A DNA stretch of 64,000 bases. It comes from Parabacteroides goldsteinii DSM 19448 = WAL 12034 (GTDB lineage: Bacteria; Bacteroidota; Bacteroidia; Bacteroidales; Tannerellaceae). The notes beneath the pieces were generated by a model. That model was not told where the DNA came from and ran no database searches. It worked only from the letters and a program-made list of their open reading frames with translations. Positions 42,222 through 50,431 of this stretch are shown in pieces. Location of the stretch: NCBI RefSeq assembly GCF_000969835.1, contig NZ_KQ033912.1, forward strand, positions 903,126-967,125, given 5' to 3'. Positions within the stretch are counted from its first letter, which is position 1. Each line of letters begins with the position of its first letter. The translations under genes were made by a program, and so were the position numbers.

Positions 42222-44381
42222 TTATTCTACCAAATCCATCTCCTCCAGCAGATAGCCGGCTCCGGCATATTTGTCGATCAGGAATAAGACATAACGGATA
42301 TCGACGATGATACTGCGCTGATAGTCCGGTAAGTACTGGATATCGCCGCCTACACCTTCCCAGTTACGGTCGAAGTTGATACCGATCAGTTCGCCGTTCG
42401 CATTCAGGACAGGACTGCCGGAATTACCTCCGGTAGTATGGGTAGTTGCACTGAAGGCTACCGGCATTCGTCCGTCGGGCATCTGATAGCGGCCGAAGTC
42501 TTTGGCTTCATAAAGCGCTTTCAGGCGGGACGGTACAACAAACTCCCAATTCGTTGAATCTTCCTTTTCCATCACACCGTCCAGAGTGGTCTGGCAGTTA
42601 TAATAAACGGCATCCTTCGGACGATAGCCTTTCACCTGTCCATAGGTCAGGCGCAGAGAGAAATTGGCATCGGGGAAATTGGCTTTATCCTGATACATTG
42701 CCAGCAATCCTTTTACATATTCTTTATGAGCCAACGCATATCCGGAGTCGAAATCGGCCAGGGCGGCATTCAGATTCGCTTTTTCCTCCTGCACGGATTT
42801 GGCAAACAAGATCATCGGGTCCTGCTCCAGAGCTTTCACAGAAGGACGCGTTTTAAACTTGTCGAAGTTCTCTTCGCTTCCGTAGATAGATTTATCGAAC
42901 AGGTAATCGACAAAACGGTCTACATCACCCTTGAATTTCTTGTCAATCAAAGAGAAATAAGCAGGCTGGGACTTTGCAGGAACCAGGCGGCGGTATTCCT
43001 TCAGCATGACCTTTGCAATCTTCTTGTCTACTTCCGGGGCATAATCCTTATCGGCGAAACGATGGTAAGCCATATCCAGCAGACGGATTTGTTTCTGTTG
43101 CTCGTTGCGGTCTTTTCCTCTCAGGGCATCACTGACGGACTGCACCTCTGTCGGTACTTTTGCAAATTCAATCCCACGCAGGATGGCCTCATCCAGCATC
43201 CAGCTACGGAAACGGAGGTCTTTCCGGTCGGAAACTATCTGTTCGAGGGTCGATAAGGCTTCCGGGTAGCTTGATTCGTTATTCTTTTGCGCCCAGGCAA
43301 TCAGACGGTCTTGTTCTTCTTTTTTTACCTGCTCGAAGTTACGTTTCTTTATTGCCCAGTTGCTTCCGATAGCATTCTTATAGGCATTGGTCGAACCGGC
43401 ATATTTGCTGGCGTACTGAATACGGACAGATGGGTCTTTCAGCATCTCGTCCAACATGACTTCCTGGCGAAGGTTACGGATATTGATACGAACTGTATTG
43501 TCTATGTCGCGACGTTCGGCCACCTCCCAGGAGGTATAGTACTTGTTTGTGCGGCCGGGAAATCCCATCATCATGGCATAATCGTCTTCTTCAACACCTT
43601 TGACGGATATTTTAAACCAACGCTTCGGACGCAGCGGGACATTCGATTCGGAATATTCCGCCGGATTACCGTTCGCATCGGCATAGACACGGAAGACGGA
43701 GAAGTCGCCGGTATGACGCGGCCACATCCAGTTGTCGGTATCCGCACCGAACTTACCGACAGATGAAGGAGGAGCACCGACCAGGCGGATGTCGGAATAG
43801 ATTTTCTTCGTGAACATATAATATACGTTACCTCCGTAGAAAGCCTTAATCTCTACTTCCGTACCGGGATTATCCTGCAGGAACTTTTCTCCGACTTTGG
43901 CTTTCGCCAACCCGTTCAGGTATTTCGGGGAAAGGAAGTTCATGCTTTGCGGGTCTGTATCTTTCTCCAGTTCTTTCTTTACATAATCGGTTACATCTTC
44001 TATCTTGTCGATGAAGGTGACGGTCAGTCCGGGGTTCGGTAATTCCTGCTCACGGGTTGTCGCCCAAAAGCCATCGGTCAGATAATCATGCTCCAGCGTA
44101 CTGTGTTGTTGTATCTGGCCGTATCCGCAATGATGGTTTGTCAGCAACAGGCCGTCCGGCGAAACGATTTCACCTGTACAGCCTCCGCCAAAGATAACGA
44201 CTGCATCTTTCAGGGATGCGGAATCAGGACTGTAGATATCGTAATCCTGCAATTTAAGTCCCAGCGCCTGCATTTCCGGAAACTTCTGCTGCTGGAGTAA
44301 CGGAAGCAACCACATGCCTTCGTCCGCAACAGCGGGCAATGACAGGGCAGCGGCCAGAACGGATAATAAGATTTTCTTCAT
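42222..44381 (-). CDS. dpp11: S46-family dipeptidyl-peptidase, Asp/Glu-specific (DPP11)
   Basis: A 719-residue S46 serine exopeptidase that removes acidic dipeptides from peptide N-termini, secreted to the periplasm or surface. A signal peptide ends near LPAVAD. The catalytic histidine is His84 in TNHHCGY, the aspartate lies in RHTGDFSVFRVY, and the nucleophile is Ser654 in GGNSGSP. Arg672 in INFDRNWE lies 18 residues after the serine, the same spacing as Arg673 and Ser655 in Porphyromonas gingivalis DPP11, where this arginine sets specificity for Asp/Glu at P1; DPP7 has glycine there. It follows the CYTH gene by 24 bp, so the two share a transcript. Confidence 0.92.
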   Translation of the reverse strand: MKKILLSVLAAALSLPAVADEGMWLLPLLQQQKFPEMQALGLKLQDYDIYSPDSASLKDAVVIFGGGCTGEIVSPDGLLLTNHHCGYGQIQQHSTLEHDYLTDGFWATTREQELPNPGLTVTFIDKIEDVTDYVKKELEKDTDPQSMNFLSPKYLNGLAKAKVGEKFLQDNPGTEVEIKAFYGGNVYYMFTKKIYSDIRLVGAPPSSVGKFGADTDNWMWPRHTGDFSVFRVYADANGNPAEYSESNVPLRPKRWFKISVKGVEEDDYAMMMGFPGRTNKYYTSWEVAERRDIDNTVRINIRNLRQEVMLDEMLKDPSVRIQYASKYAGSTNAYKNAIGSNWAIKKRNFEQVKKEEQDRLIAWAQKNNESSYPEALSTLEQIVSDRKDLRFRSWMLDEAILRGIEFAKVPTEVQSVSDALRGKDRNEQQKQIRLLDMAYHRFADKDYAPEVDKKIAKVMLKEYRRLVPAKSQPAYFSLIDKKFKGDVDRFVDYLFDKSIYGSEENFDKFKTRPSVKALEQDPMILFAKSVQEEKANLNAALADFDSGYALAHKEYVKGLLAMYQDKANFPDANFSLRLTYGQVKGYRPKDAVYYNCQTTLDGVMEKEDSTNWEFVVPSRLKALYEAKDFGRYQMPDGRMPVAFSATTHTTGGNSGSPVLNANGELIGINFDRNWEGVGGDIQYLPDYQRSIIVDIRYVLFLIDKYAGAGYLLEEMDLVE

Positions 44382-44405
44382 GGTGTTTTATTGTTTAAAT
44401 TATTA

Positions 44406-44882
44406 TTATTTCTTTGTCCATTGGGAATAGGGTTCCTTAGTCAGCATCGAGTTGTAATATCTACGGTCTCCACTGACCTCTTCCCCTATCCAGTCGGGTT
44501 TCTCAAACGGTTCATCTTCGGAAGCCAGTTCTATTTCGGCCATAACCAGGCCTTCGTTGGCTCCGTGGAAGACATCGACCTCCCAGGTATGTTTGCCGAC
44601 GCGAACCAGATGGCGCACTTTGTCGATAGCTCCCGGTTCACAGAGGGTCAGAAGCTGTTCGGCATCCGGCAAAGGAATCTCCTGCTCAAACTCGTAACGG
44701 CTCAGGCCTTTATCATCGGAAGGGCCTTTAATGGTAAGAAAACCTTTCTCACCTCTTATACGGATACGCACCGTACGACCGGGCTGCGAACAAATGTAGC
44801 CTTGCACGATACGCTGGGAATCGCAGACTTCTTTAGAGAAGTCTCCCTTTACAATGAATTTCCTTTCTATTTCGGTTGCCAT
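44406..44882 (-). CDS. CYTH-domain protein (inorganic triphosphatase type)
   Basis: A 158-residue CYTH tunnel-fold protein. The signature ExExK is present at the N-terminus (MATEIERKF). Strands with alternating charged residues follow (RTVRIRIRGEKGFLTIKG, WEVDVFHGANEGLVMAEIELASEDE), lining the tunnel that holds triphosphate and divalent metal. Small stand-alone members hydrolyse inorganic tripolyphosphate or, less often, thiamine triphosphate; class IV adenylate cyclase activity is possible but rarer. It is the first gene of a transcript with DPP11. The leader of that transcript contains the 21-nt tandem repeats. Confidence 0.88.
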   Translation of the reverse strand: MATEIERKFIVKGDFSKEVCDSQRIVQGYICSQPGRTVRIRIRGEKGFLTIKGPSDDKGLSRYEFEQEIPLPDAEQLLTLCEPGAIDKVRHLVRVGKHTWEVDVFHGANEGLVMAEIELASEDEPFEKPDWIGEEVSGDRRYYNSMLTKEPYSQWTKK

Positions 44883-44937
44883 AGCTTGTTGCTGTTATAA
44901 ACCGGAGCTAATACCTTTTTCCTCAGCAGGGAAGTTG

Positions 44938-45021
44938 TTGCCGACGACGTCGGCAATATTGTCGACACTGTCAGCAAAATTGTCGACGCTGTCGGCAAAG
45001 CTTTCGACACTGTCGGCAACA
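44938..45021. repeat. Four 21-nt tandem repeats in the CYTH-DPP11 leader
   Basis: Units start at 44938, 44959, 44980 and 45001; the shared core is TCGACACTGTCGGCAA with small changes. They lie between the -7 box at 45031-45038 and the CYTH start, so they are transcribed as 5' leader. The units resemble the 22-nt repeats at 6321-6408 (common core TTGTCGACA...TCAGCAA). Confidence 0.8.
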
Positions 45022-45030
45022 GATTTCCTG

Positions 45031-45038
45031 CAAAGGTA
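45031..45038 (-). promoter_or_regulatory. Promoter -7 box of the CYTH-DPP11 operon
   Basis: The minus strand reads TACCTTTG, an exact TAnnTTTG box, giving a leader of about 140 nt that contains the tandem repeats. Confidence 0.6.
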
Positions 45039-45085
45039 AATAAGATTTACCCGGTTGTTTTAGCCTATTTATCAAGAGGTAATTC

Positions 45086-46159
45086 TTATTTGATAGTCAC
45101 CATAGTGGCACCAAAACCGTATTCACGGAAAGATGCATCCTGATAATAGTATTGTTTGTATCTTGTTTTCAGTTCCTTTTCTATCGCTTTACGCAGAACG
45201 CCATCCCCTTTGCCATGGATAAAGACAATCTTTTGTCCTTTATGATTTGCGTACTTACCCAGTATTTCATGAAATTTATCCAACTGGTAGGTCAGCATAT
45301 CCGCGTTGCTCAATCCGTTTGTATTGTCCAGCAGTTCCGTGATATGCAAGTCGACTTCCAATACGGCGCTGTCCGATTTCTTCTTCACGATAGTCTGGGG
45401 AGCACGGCGGTCTTCCTGTACTTTCTGATACATCGCCTCTTTCAGGTCAGCCGCAGAAACAAGCAATTCCCTTTCCGGCACGTCGTTACGAACGATGGGA
45501 TATACCATTGCGTCTTCCTCAAAGAAATCGTTTTCCATAAAACAATGCTGCTTATAGAACTTGACCGTATCGAGATGCAACTCTACGGAGATGGAGTTCT
45601 TCAGGGAATAAGGTTTGTCCTTTTTGAAAGCAATCAGCTGCACGCATATCCGTTCGAGGTCGTTCAGGTCTTCCTTGCCGAATTCTTCCAGGAAGATTTT
45701 TGTATTCGGTTCTATCAGGCCATTGTAACGGCTGACCCAGCTGTTGTTATGGCGGTTCATATAGTTGAAGAACAGATAGTAGTTACTGTCGTTGATGAAA
45801 TAGGCTTCATAACCGCTTTGCTGCATGACCTTTGTCGGTTCGAGCGGAAGATAAGCCAGATAGATATTCATCCGTTCCCCCTCGGCTGTTTCTTCAATTT
45901 TCACTTCCTCCTGTTTCGGCTGCGGTTTAGGAGCCGACTGTTGCACCTGCGGTTGCGGCTGTACTTTCGGACGGTTCGAACTATGCACCTGCATCTCATT
46001 CTCTCCGCCAACCACAACGCATTCACGAATCAGCGCCGGAATGTCGAATCCGTCTTCATCTTCCACCAGTACCTGGTCTTTTCCTTTAAAACCACGCACG
46101 ATACCGCCTCCCGTTGTATTCAGGAAGCGGACTTTATCACCTACCTTTATATTACTCAT
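45086..46159 (-). CDS. DUF2027 and Smr-domain protein
   Basis: A 357-residue protein. The N-terminal domain (about 1-60, VGDKVRFLNTTGGGIVRGF) is an SH3-like module of the DUF2027 type, followed by a proline/glutamine-rich linker (KVQPQPQVQQSAPKPQPKQE) and a beta-sandwich middle part. The C-terminal Smr domain (about 270-357) has the expected VDLHI and the catalytic-type loop FIHGKGDGVLRKAI. Smr domains are nicking or RNA-cleaving endonuclease modules; in MutS2 they act on branched DNA or collided ribosomes. Here the role is unknown. It is divergent from queA, with back-to-back promoters between them. Confidence 0.88.
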   Translation of the reverse strand: MSNIKVGDKVRFLNTTGGGIVRGFKGKDQVLVEDEDGFDIPALIRECVVVGGENEMQVHSSNRPKVQPQPQVQQSAPKPQPKQEEVKIEETAEGERMNIYLAYLPLEPTKVMQQSGYEAYFINDSNYYLFFNYMNRHNNSWVSRYNGLIEPNTKIFLEEFGKEDLNDLERICVQLIAFKKDKPYSLKNSISVELHLDTVKFYKQHCFMENDFFEEDAMVYPIVRNDVPERELLVSAADLKEAMYQKVQEDRRAPQTIVKKKSDSAVLEVDLHITELLDNTNGLSNADMLTYQLDKFHEILGKYANHKGQKIVFIHGKGDGVLRKAIEKELKTRYKQYYYQDASFREYGFGATMVTIK

Positions 46160-46187
46160 AGCTTTTGTCGTTTATATTTCGTATCGA

Positions 46188-46195
46188 CAAAGATA
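46188..46195 (-). promoter_or_regulatory. Promoter -7 box of the Smr gene
   Basis: TATCTTTG on the minus strand, 28 bp before the ATG at 46159; divergent from the queA promoter 31 bp away. Confidence 0.6.
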
Positions 46196-46226
46196 CTTCA
46201 TTATACCATAATATCATACAAATTTG

Positions 46227-46234
46227 TACTTTTG
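46227..46234 (+). promoter_or_regulatory. Promoter -7 box of queA
   Basis: TACTTTTG followed by CACCC, the same layout as the MATE promoter, 43 bp before the queA ATG. Confidence 0.65.
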
Positions 46235-46277
46235 CACCCGGGTTCAACAAGAATGTGCCTGATAAACAGAGATAGCA

Positions 46278-47495
46278 ATGGTTACAAAAACTCAACAGAT
46301 AAGTATTGAAGATTATAATTATTCGTTGCCTGATGAACGAATCGCCAAGTTTCCCCTACCCAAGCGGGACGAGTCCAAATTGTTACTTTACCGTGACGGA
46401 AAGGTCAGCGAAAGCGTCTTCAAGCATATTACGGATTATCTGCCGGAAGGCTCACTGATGGTATTCAACAATACCCGCGTAATCCAGGCACGGTTGTTAT
46501 TCCAACGTGCAACAGGGGCACAAATCGAAGTGTTCTGCCTCGACCCAGCCGCCCCGCACGATTATGAACTTATCTTTCAGCAGACAGAAGCATGTAACTG
46601 GATTTGCCTGATAGGGAATGCGAAAAAATGGAAAGAGCCGGTTCTTTCCCGGGAAATTACCGTCGCTGGCCAGACGGTCAGACTATCTGCCGAAAAAGTA
46701 CAGAGTTACGGAGAGACGCACCAGGTACGTTTCAGTTGGGATGGCGGTTTCAGCTTTGCCGAAGTACTGGATGCTGCGGGAGAACTTCCAATACCTCCGT
46801 ATCTTCACCGGAAAACGGAAGAAAGTGATCTAAAGACTTATCAGACTGTTTACTCCAAAATAAAAGGTTCGGTTGCCGCACCAACAGCCGGACTTCATTT
46901 CACACCGGAAGTACTGGCCGACCTGGATGCCAAAGGTTTCGGCCGTGAAGAGCTGACGTTGCATGTCGGGGCCGGGACATTCAAACCGGTCAAGAGCGAA
47001 ACGATAGAAGGGCACGAGATGCATACCGAATATATCTCCGTACGCCGCAGCACCATCGAACGGGTGATGCAGAATTTCGGCAAGATCATTGCAGTCGGCA
47101 CAACTTCCGTCCGCACGCTCGAAAGCCTGTATTATATCGGCGTCACGCTTGCCACCCATCCGGATGCGACTTCCGAAGAGCTGGTTGTCAGACAATGGAT
47201 GCCGTATGAAGACGCCAATAACCGCCTGACACCGACCGAGGCTTTGCAAAACATACTCGATTATCTGGACAAACACCAGCTGAATACGCTGATTACAGCC
47301 ACGCAGATTATCATTGCCCCGGGATATGAATTCAAGATTGTAAAGGGAATCGTCACCAACTTCCACCAGCCGAAAAGCACTTTGCTGCTGTTAATCTCAG
47401 CATTCGTAAAAGGCGATTGGAAGAACATCTATGATTATGCCCTGGGACATGATTTCCGCTTTTTGAGTTATGGGGATAGTTCGTTGCTATTATAA
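46278..47495 (+). CDS. queA: S-adenosylmethionine:tRNA ribosyltransferase-isomerase
   Basis: A 405-residue QueA, which transfers and rearranges the ribosyl part of SAM onto 7-aminomethyl-7-deazaguanine in tRNA to make epoxyqueuosine. Typical blocks are DYNYSLPDERIAKFPLPKRDESKLL at the N-terminus (in part), LMVFNNTRVIQARLLF, PIPPYLHR, YQTVYSKIKGSVAAPTAGLHFTP (in part), LHVGAGTFKPVKSE, EGHEMHTEYISV and FHQPKSTLLLLISAF. The family is about 350-410 residues. porE follows 70 bp downstream on the same strand and may be partly co-transcribed. Confidence 0.96.
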   Translation: MVTKTQQISIEDYNYSLPDERIAKFPLPKRDESKLLLYRDGKVSESVFKHITDYLPEGSLMVFNNTRVIQARLLFQRATGAQIEVFCLDPAAPHDYELIFQQTEACNWICLIGNAKKWKEPVLSREITVAGQTVRLSAEKVQSYGETHQVRFSWDGGFSFAEVLDAAGELPIPPYLHRKTEESDLKTYQTVYSKIKGSVAAPTAGLHFTPEVLADLDAKGFGREELTLHVGAGTFKPVKSETIEGHEMHTEYISVRRSTIERVMQNFGKIIAVGTTSVRTLESLYYIGVTLATHPDATSEELVVRQWMPYEDANNRLTPTEALQNILDYLDKHQLNTLITATQIIIAPGYEFKIVKGIVTNFHQPKSTLLLLISAFVKGDWKNIYDYALGHDFRFLSYGDSSLLL

Positions 47496-47565
47496 TAATG
47501 AATCCCGGTCCGGGCAATATCCTATCAATCCGTTCGTTATTACATAATATAAAGATTATCCGGTG

Positions 47566-49557
47566 ATGAATAAGAAGATTACTCCCTATATACTACTGTT
47601 TTTAACCGCATTACTGCTGTTTTCCTGCAAATCGGCGAAGCTGAGCGATGCAGAAGAGAAGCAGCGGATTGGTGAATACTTTGAGGCGGCGGCTATTTAT
47701 CGGAAAGTGTATACGAAAACGTCTCCGCAGAAACGGGATCTACGCGGGTATATCGCCTACCGGATGGCTGAATGTAACCGACTTATCAATAACACTCCGA
47801 GGGCGACCAGTGCCTATATGAATGCGCTGCGCTATGATTATCCCGACAGTATCGTGAGCCTGCGCCTGGGACAGATGTACCAGAAAAGCGGGAAATATAT
47901 GGACGCCATACGCCATTACAACGACTTCCTGTTATTAAACCCGGAAAGCCAACTGGCCCTCAACGGTATCAAAGGAAGCGAACTGGCCCCGCAATGGAAA
48001 CAAAACCCGAGCCGTTATATCGTTAAGCGGATGGAGAAATTCAACTCCCGCCGAGGCGAATTCAGCCCGATGCTTTACGGCGACAAATACGACCAGCTCT
48101 ACTTCACCTCTTCCCGTACACCGAAAGGTGCCAACAAGGACAAAGACGAAACGATCAGTGCCATCACCGGCCAGCGAAACAACGATTTCTTCCTGGTCAA
48201 ACAGGATGAACAGGGCAACTGGCTCGCCCCCGTCGAACTGGAAGATGAAGTAAATACCGAATTTGATGAAGGAACCCCTTCTTTCTCGAAAGACGGCAAC
48301 ACCATGTATTACACCTATTGCGCACAGGACCCGGAAGGACCGCGGACGTCAGAAATATATGTATCCACCCGCAGCAGCGCCAAATGGGGAAAAGGGACAC
48401 GTGCCAGCATCGTGAAAGACTCGGTTACCGCCCTGGGACACCCGGCAGTCTCGCCCGACGGAAAATACCTGTATTATGTATCGGACGCTGTCGGCGGTTT
48501 CGGAGGAAAAGATATTTTCCGCTCCCGGCTCGTAGGTAATGATTTCGGCCCCATGGAAAACCTAGGGCCGGACATCAATACACCCGGCGACGAAATGTTT
48601 CCGTACGTACGCGACTCCGTCACACTCTATTTCGCCTCCAACGGCCATCCGGGCATGGGCGGACTGGACCTGTTCAAAGCAACCCAGGACAGCACCGGCA
48701 AATGGCATGTCGAGAATCTGAAAGCACCCATCAACTCGATGGGTGACGATTTCGGCATCACCTTCGAAGGAGATAAGGAGAAAGGCTTTTTCAGCTCCAA
48801 CCGCAATGACGCCCGCGGCTACGACCACCTGTACTCATTCGAGCTTCCTGTCATAACCATCTTTATCGAAGGTATCGTGTCTGATGTGGACGAGAATCCG
48901 ATTGAAGACGCAACAGTCCGCATCGTCGGAAAAGACGGGCTGAACGAAAAAGTACTGGCAAAAAAAGACGGTACCTACCGCGTAGAACTGGAACGTGATA
49001 TCCGTTACGTAATGATGGCAAGCGCCCGCGGTTACCTCAACCAGAATTTCGAACTGAAAACCGGACCGGAAGAAAAGAACGAGACGTATATCGTAGACTT
49101 CTACCTCTCCCCGATAAGCAAACCGGTAGTTATCGAAAACATCTTCTATGACTTCGACAAAGCAACCCTGCGCCCCGAATCACAGAAGGCACTGGATGAA
49201 ATGATTAAGATGCTGAACGACAACCCGAACGTAACAATCGAATTGGGAGCGCATACCGACCGTAAAGGAAGCGACCAGTATAACGAACGCCTGGCACAAC
49301 GTCGTGCCCAATCAGTAGTGGATTACCTGATAGCAGGAGGTATCGAAAAAGAACGCCTGGAGGCCAAAGGCTATGGCGAAAGCGTACCGAAAGTTATCAA
49401 TAAGAAGATGGCAAAGAACTACGATTTCCTGAATGAAGGAGATGTATTGACGGAAGAGTTTATCCTGACGCTGACTCCCGAACAACAGGAAATAGCAGAC
49501 CAGATAAACCGCCGCACAGAATTTAAAGTACTAAGAACAAACTATAACCTGTTCTAA
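47566..49557 (+). CDS. porE: PorE-like T9SS component (TPR, beta-propeller, CRD, OmpA)
   Basis: A 663-residue lipoprotein (lipobox LLLFSC). I use the ATG at 47566 rather than the GTG at 47563. Domain order is TPR repeats (about 30-140), PD40/WD40-type propeller (about 160-420, repeats such as GHPAVSPDGKYLYYVSDAVGG and DEGTPSFSKDGNTMYYT), a carboxypeptidase-regulatory-like domain (about 430-510, VSDVDENPIEDATVRIVG) and an OmpA peptidoglycan-binding domain (about 520-640, FYDFDKATLRPES, ELGAHTDRKGSDQYNERLAQRR). This matches P. gingivalis PorE (about 670 residues), which anchors the type IX secretion machine to peptidoglycan. Several secreted proteins with T9SS tails are encoded 2-14 kb downstream. 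Confidence 0.88.
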   Translation: MNKKITPYILLFLTALLLFSCKSAKLSDAEEKQRIGEYFEAAAIYRKVYTKTSPQKRDLRGYIAYRMAECNRLINNTPRATSAYMNALRYDYPDSIVSLRLGQMYQKSGKYMDAIRHYNDFLLLNPESQLALNGIKGSELAPQWKQNPSRYIVKRMEKFNSRRGEFSPMLYGDKYDQLYFTSSRTPKGANKDKDETISAITGQRNNDFFLVKQDEQGNWLAPVELEDEVNTEFDEGTPSFSKDGNTMYYTYCAQDPEGPRTSEIYVSTRSSAKWGKGTRASIVKDSVTALGHPAVSPDGKYLYYVSDAVGGFGGKDIFRSRLVGNDFGPMENLGPDINTPGDEMFPYVRDSVTLYFASNGHPGMGGLDLFKATQDSTGKWHVENLKAPINSMGDDFGITFEGDKEKGFFSSNRNDARGYDHLYSFELPVITIFIEGIVSDVDENPIEDATVRIVGKDGLNEKVLAKKDGTYRVELERDIRYVMMASARGYLNQNFELKTGPEEKNETYIVDFYLSPISKPVVIENIFYDFDKATLRPESQKALDEMIKMLNDNPNVTIELGAHTDRKGSDQYNERLAQRRAQSVVDYLIAGGIEKERLEAKGYGESVPKVINKKMAKNYDFLNEGDVLTEEFILTLTPEQQEIADQINRRTEFKVLRTNYNLF

Positions 49558-49563
49558 AAGTCG

Positions 49564-49923
49564 TTATTCCGTTTTACTCTTCGCCAGCACTTCGGAAAAA
49601 GAGATGGGCCAGTCAATCGCGCTCATCAATGTTTCGAAAACCAGGCGGTAATTAAGCGGAATAACCATATACTCTGAATACAGGTCACATACGGTCAGTG
49701 CCAGCATCATCTTGATGTTGTAATGCGCCCCTTTCAGGACTACCAGGCTTTCCAGGACCGAAGTATCCCGTGCCTTCTCAAAATCCTGCTCCGTCAAAAG
49801 GATTTTATTCTGCAACTGTTGATAATGGGGACAATCAGATACGGAGGCATAGCCATCCGTTCCTTCGGCGATATCCAGTAAAACACGGCAAACAGCAATC
49901 CGTTCTCTTTCTTTTGGGTTCAT
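49564..49923 (-). CDS. Small conserved-looking protein, possibly TerB-like
   Basis: A 119-residue helical protein (MNPKERERIAVCRVLLDIAEGTDGYASVSDCPHYQQL ...). The opening VCRVLLDIAEGTDG loosely resembles the TerB/DUF fold (LxDIAxADG), but the match is weak and I do not assign a function. It is convergent with porE (6 bp apart) and starts 3 nt after the foot of a long predicted RNA rod (49926-50229), so the rod is either its 5' leader or a separate RNA ahead of it. Confidence 0.6.
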   Translation of the reverse strand: MNPKERERIAVCRVLLDIAEGTDGYASVSDCPHYQQLQNKILLTEQDFEKARDTSVLESLVVLKGAHYNIKMMLALTVCDLYSEYMVIPLNYRLVFETLMSAIDWPISFSEVLAKSKTE

Positions 49924-49925
49924 AC

Positions 49926-50229
49926 GTCAATCAAGCCGCCCCGTTTCCCTCGTTTGGCATTTTTATATCATAAAGAAGCGTGGAAACTGTTAATCCATTA
50001 TTCGGAACTGAGGTATCGCCAAACACCCATCGAACAAATAATAAGACAACAGCCCACGCTCTATTCTACATACAGGAGTATATATAACAAGCGTGAGCGT
50101 TCAGTTGTCTATCATCTTTGTCCGACTAGAAACTTGGCGATTTTCAGTTCCAAAGATAATATCTTAAACGCTTACATATCGTTCCCAAGGAGAACAACCG
50201 AAACTCAAAGGACGGCTTCCCCATTGAAC
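49926..50229 (-). ncRNA. Rod-forming structured RNA or leader, 6S-like
   Basis: The gene-free stretch folds end to end in consecutive paired blocks: GTCAAT/ATTGAAC (49926/50223), AAGCCG/CGGCTT (49933/50213), AAGCGT/ACGCTT (49976/50168), GGAACTGA/TCAGTTCC (50004/50144), TCGCCAA/TTGGCGA (50016/50134), ACAAA/TTTGT (50034/50117), AGACAAC/GTTGTCT (50044/50104) and CACGCT/AGCGTG (50055/50090). Unpaired bulges separate the blocks, as in the long rod with a central bubble of 6S RNA. A -7 box TATCTTTG sits just outside on the minus strand (50241-50234). In other phyla 6S RNA is often followed by a small co-transcribed gene, as here. Strand and identity are inferred. Confidence 0.5.
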
Positions 50230-50233
50230 GAAG

Positions 50234-50241
50234 CAAAGATA
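50234..50241 (-). promoter_or_regulatory. Promoter -7 box of the rod-forming RNA
   Basis: TATCTTTG on the minus strand, about 5 nt from the first paired base of the rod. No good -33 element was found; CAAA at 50269-50272 (plus strand) is 27 bp away. Confidence 0.5.
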
Positions 50242-50327
50242 GCTAAAAGCAAGAATATATATTCTTTGCAAAGAATTATTAACAAGAAAAAAAGATATAC
50301 CAAAAGGATATTACCGGACGCAGACAA

Positions 50328-50400
50328 CGCAAAAAGCGCAGAATAACGCAGACTTATTAATTAAAATATTATCTGCGTTATTCTGCGCTCCGTCTGCGTC
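50328..50400. terminator. Composite inverted repeat after galM
   Basis: GCGCAGAATAACGCAGA (50336-50352) is exactly mirrored at 50372-50388 (17 bp), and an outer 9-bp layer pairs GACGCAGAC (50328-50336 region) with GTCTGCGTC (50392-50400). It lies 32 bp past the galM stop and probably ends that transcript, though the size and two layers are unusual. Confidence 0.6.
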
Positions 50401-50431
50401 GTCCGCATTCCTTACTACAAACTGGAACGAC

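Noticed and set aside
45152..46309. A 385-codon open frame on the plus strand opposite the Smr gene
   Set aside because: It is the antisense shadow of a well-supported gene, lacks any domain pattern and has an odd residue mix rich in F, H and Q.
49954..50346. A 130-codon plus-strand frame in the gap before galM
   Set aside because: Composition (many K, R, I, N, Y) looks like translated non-coding sequence, and the paired blocks of the RNA rod explain the region better.
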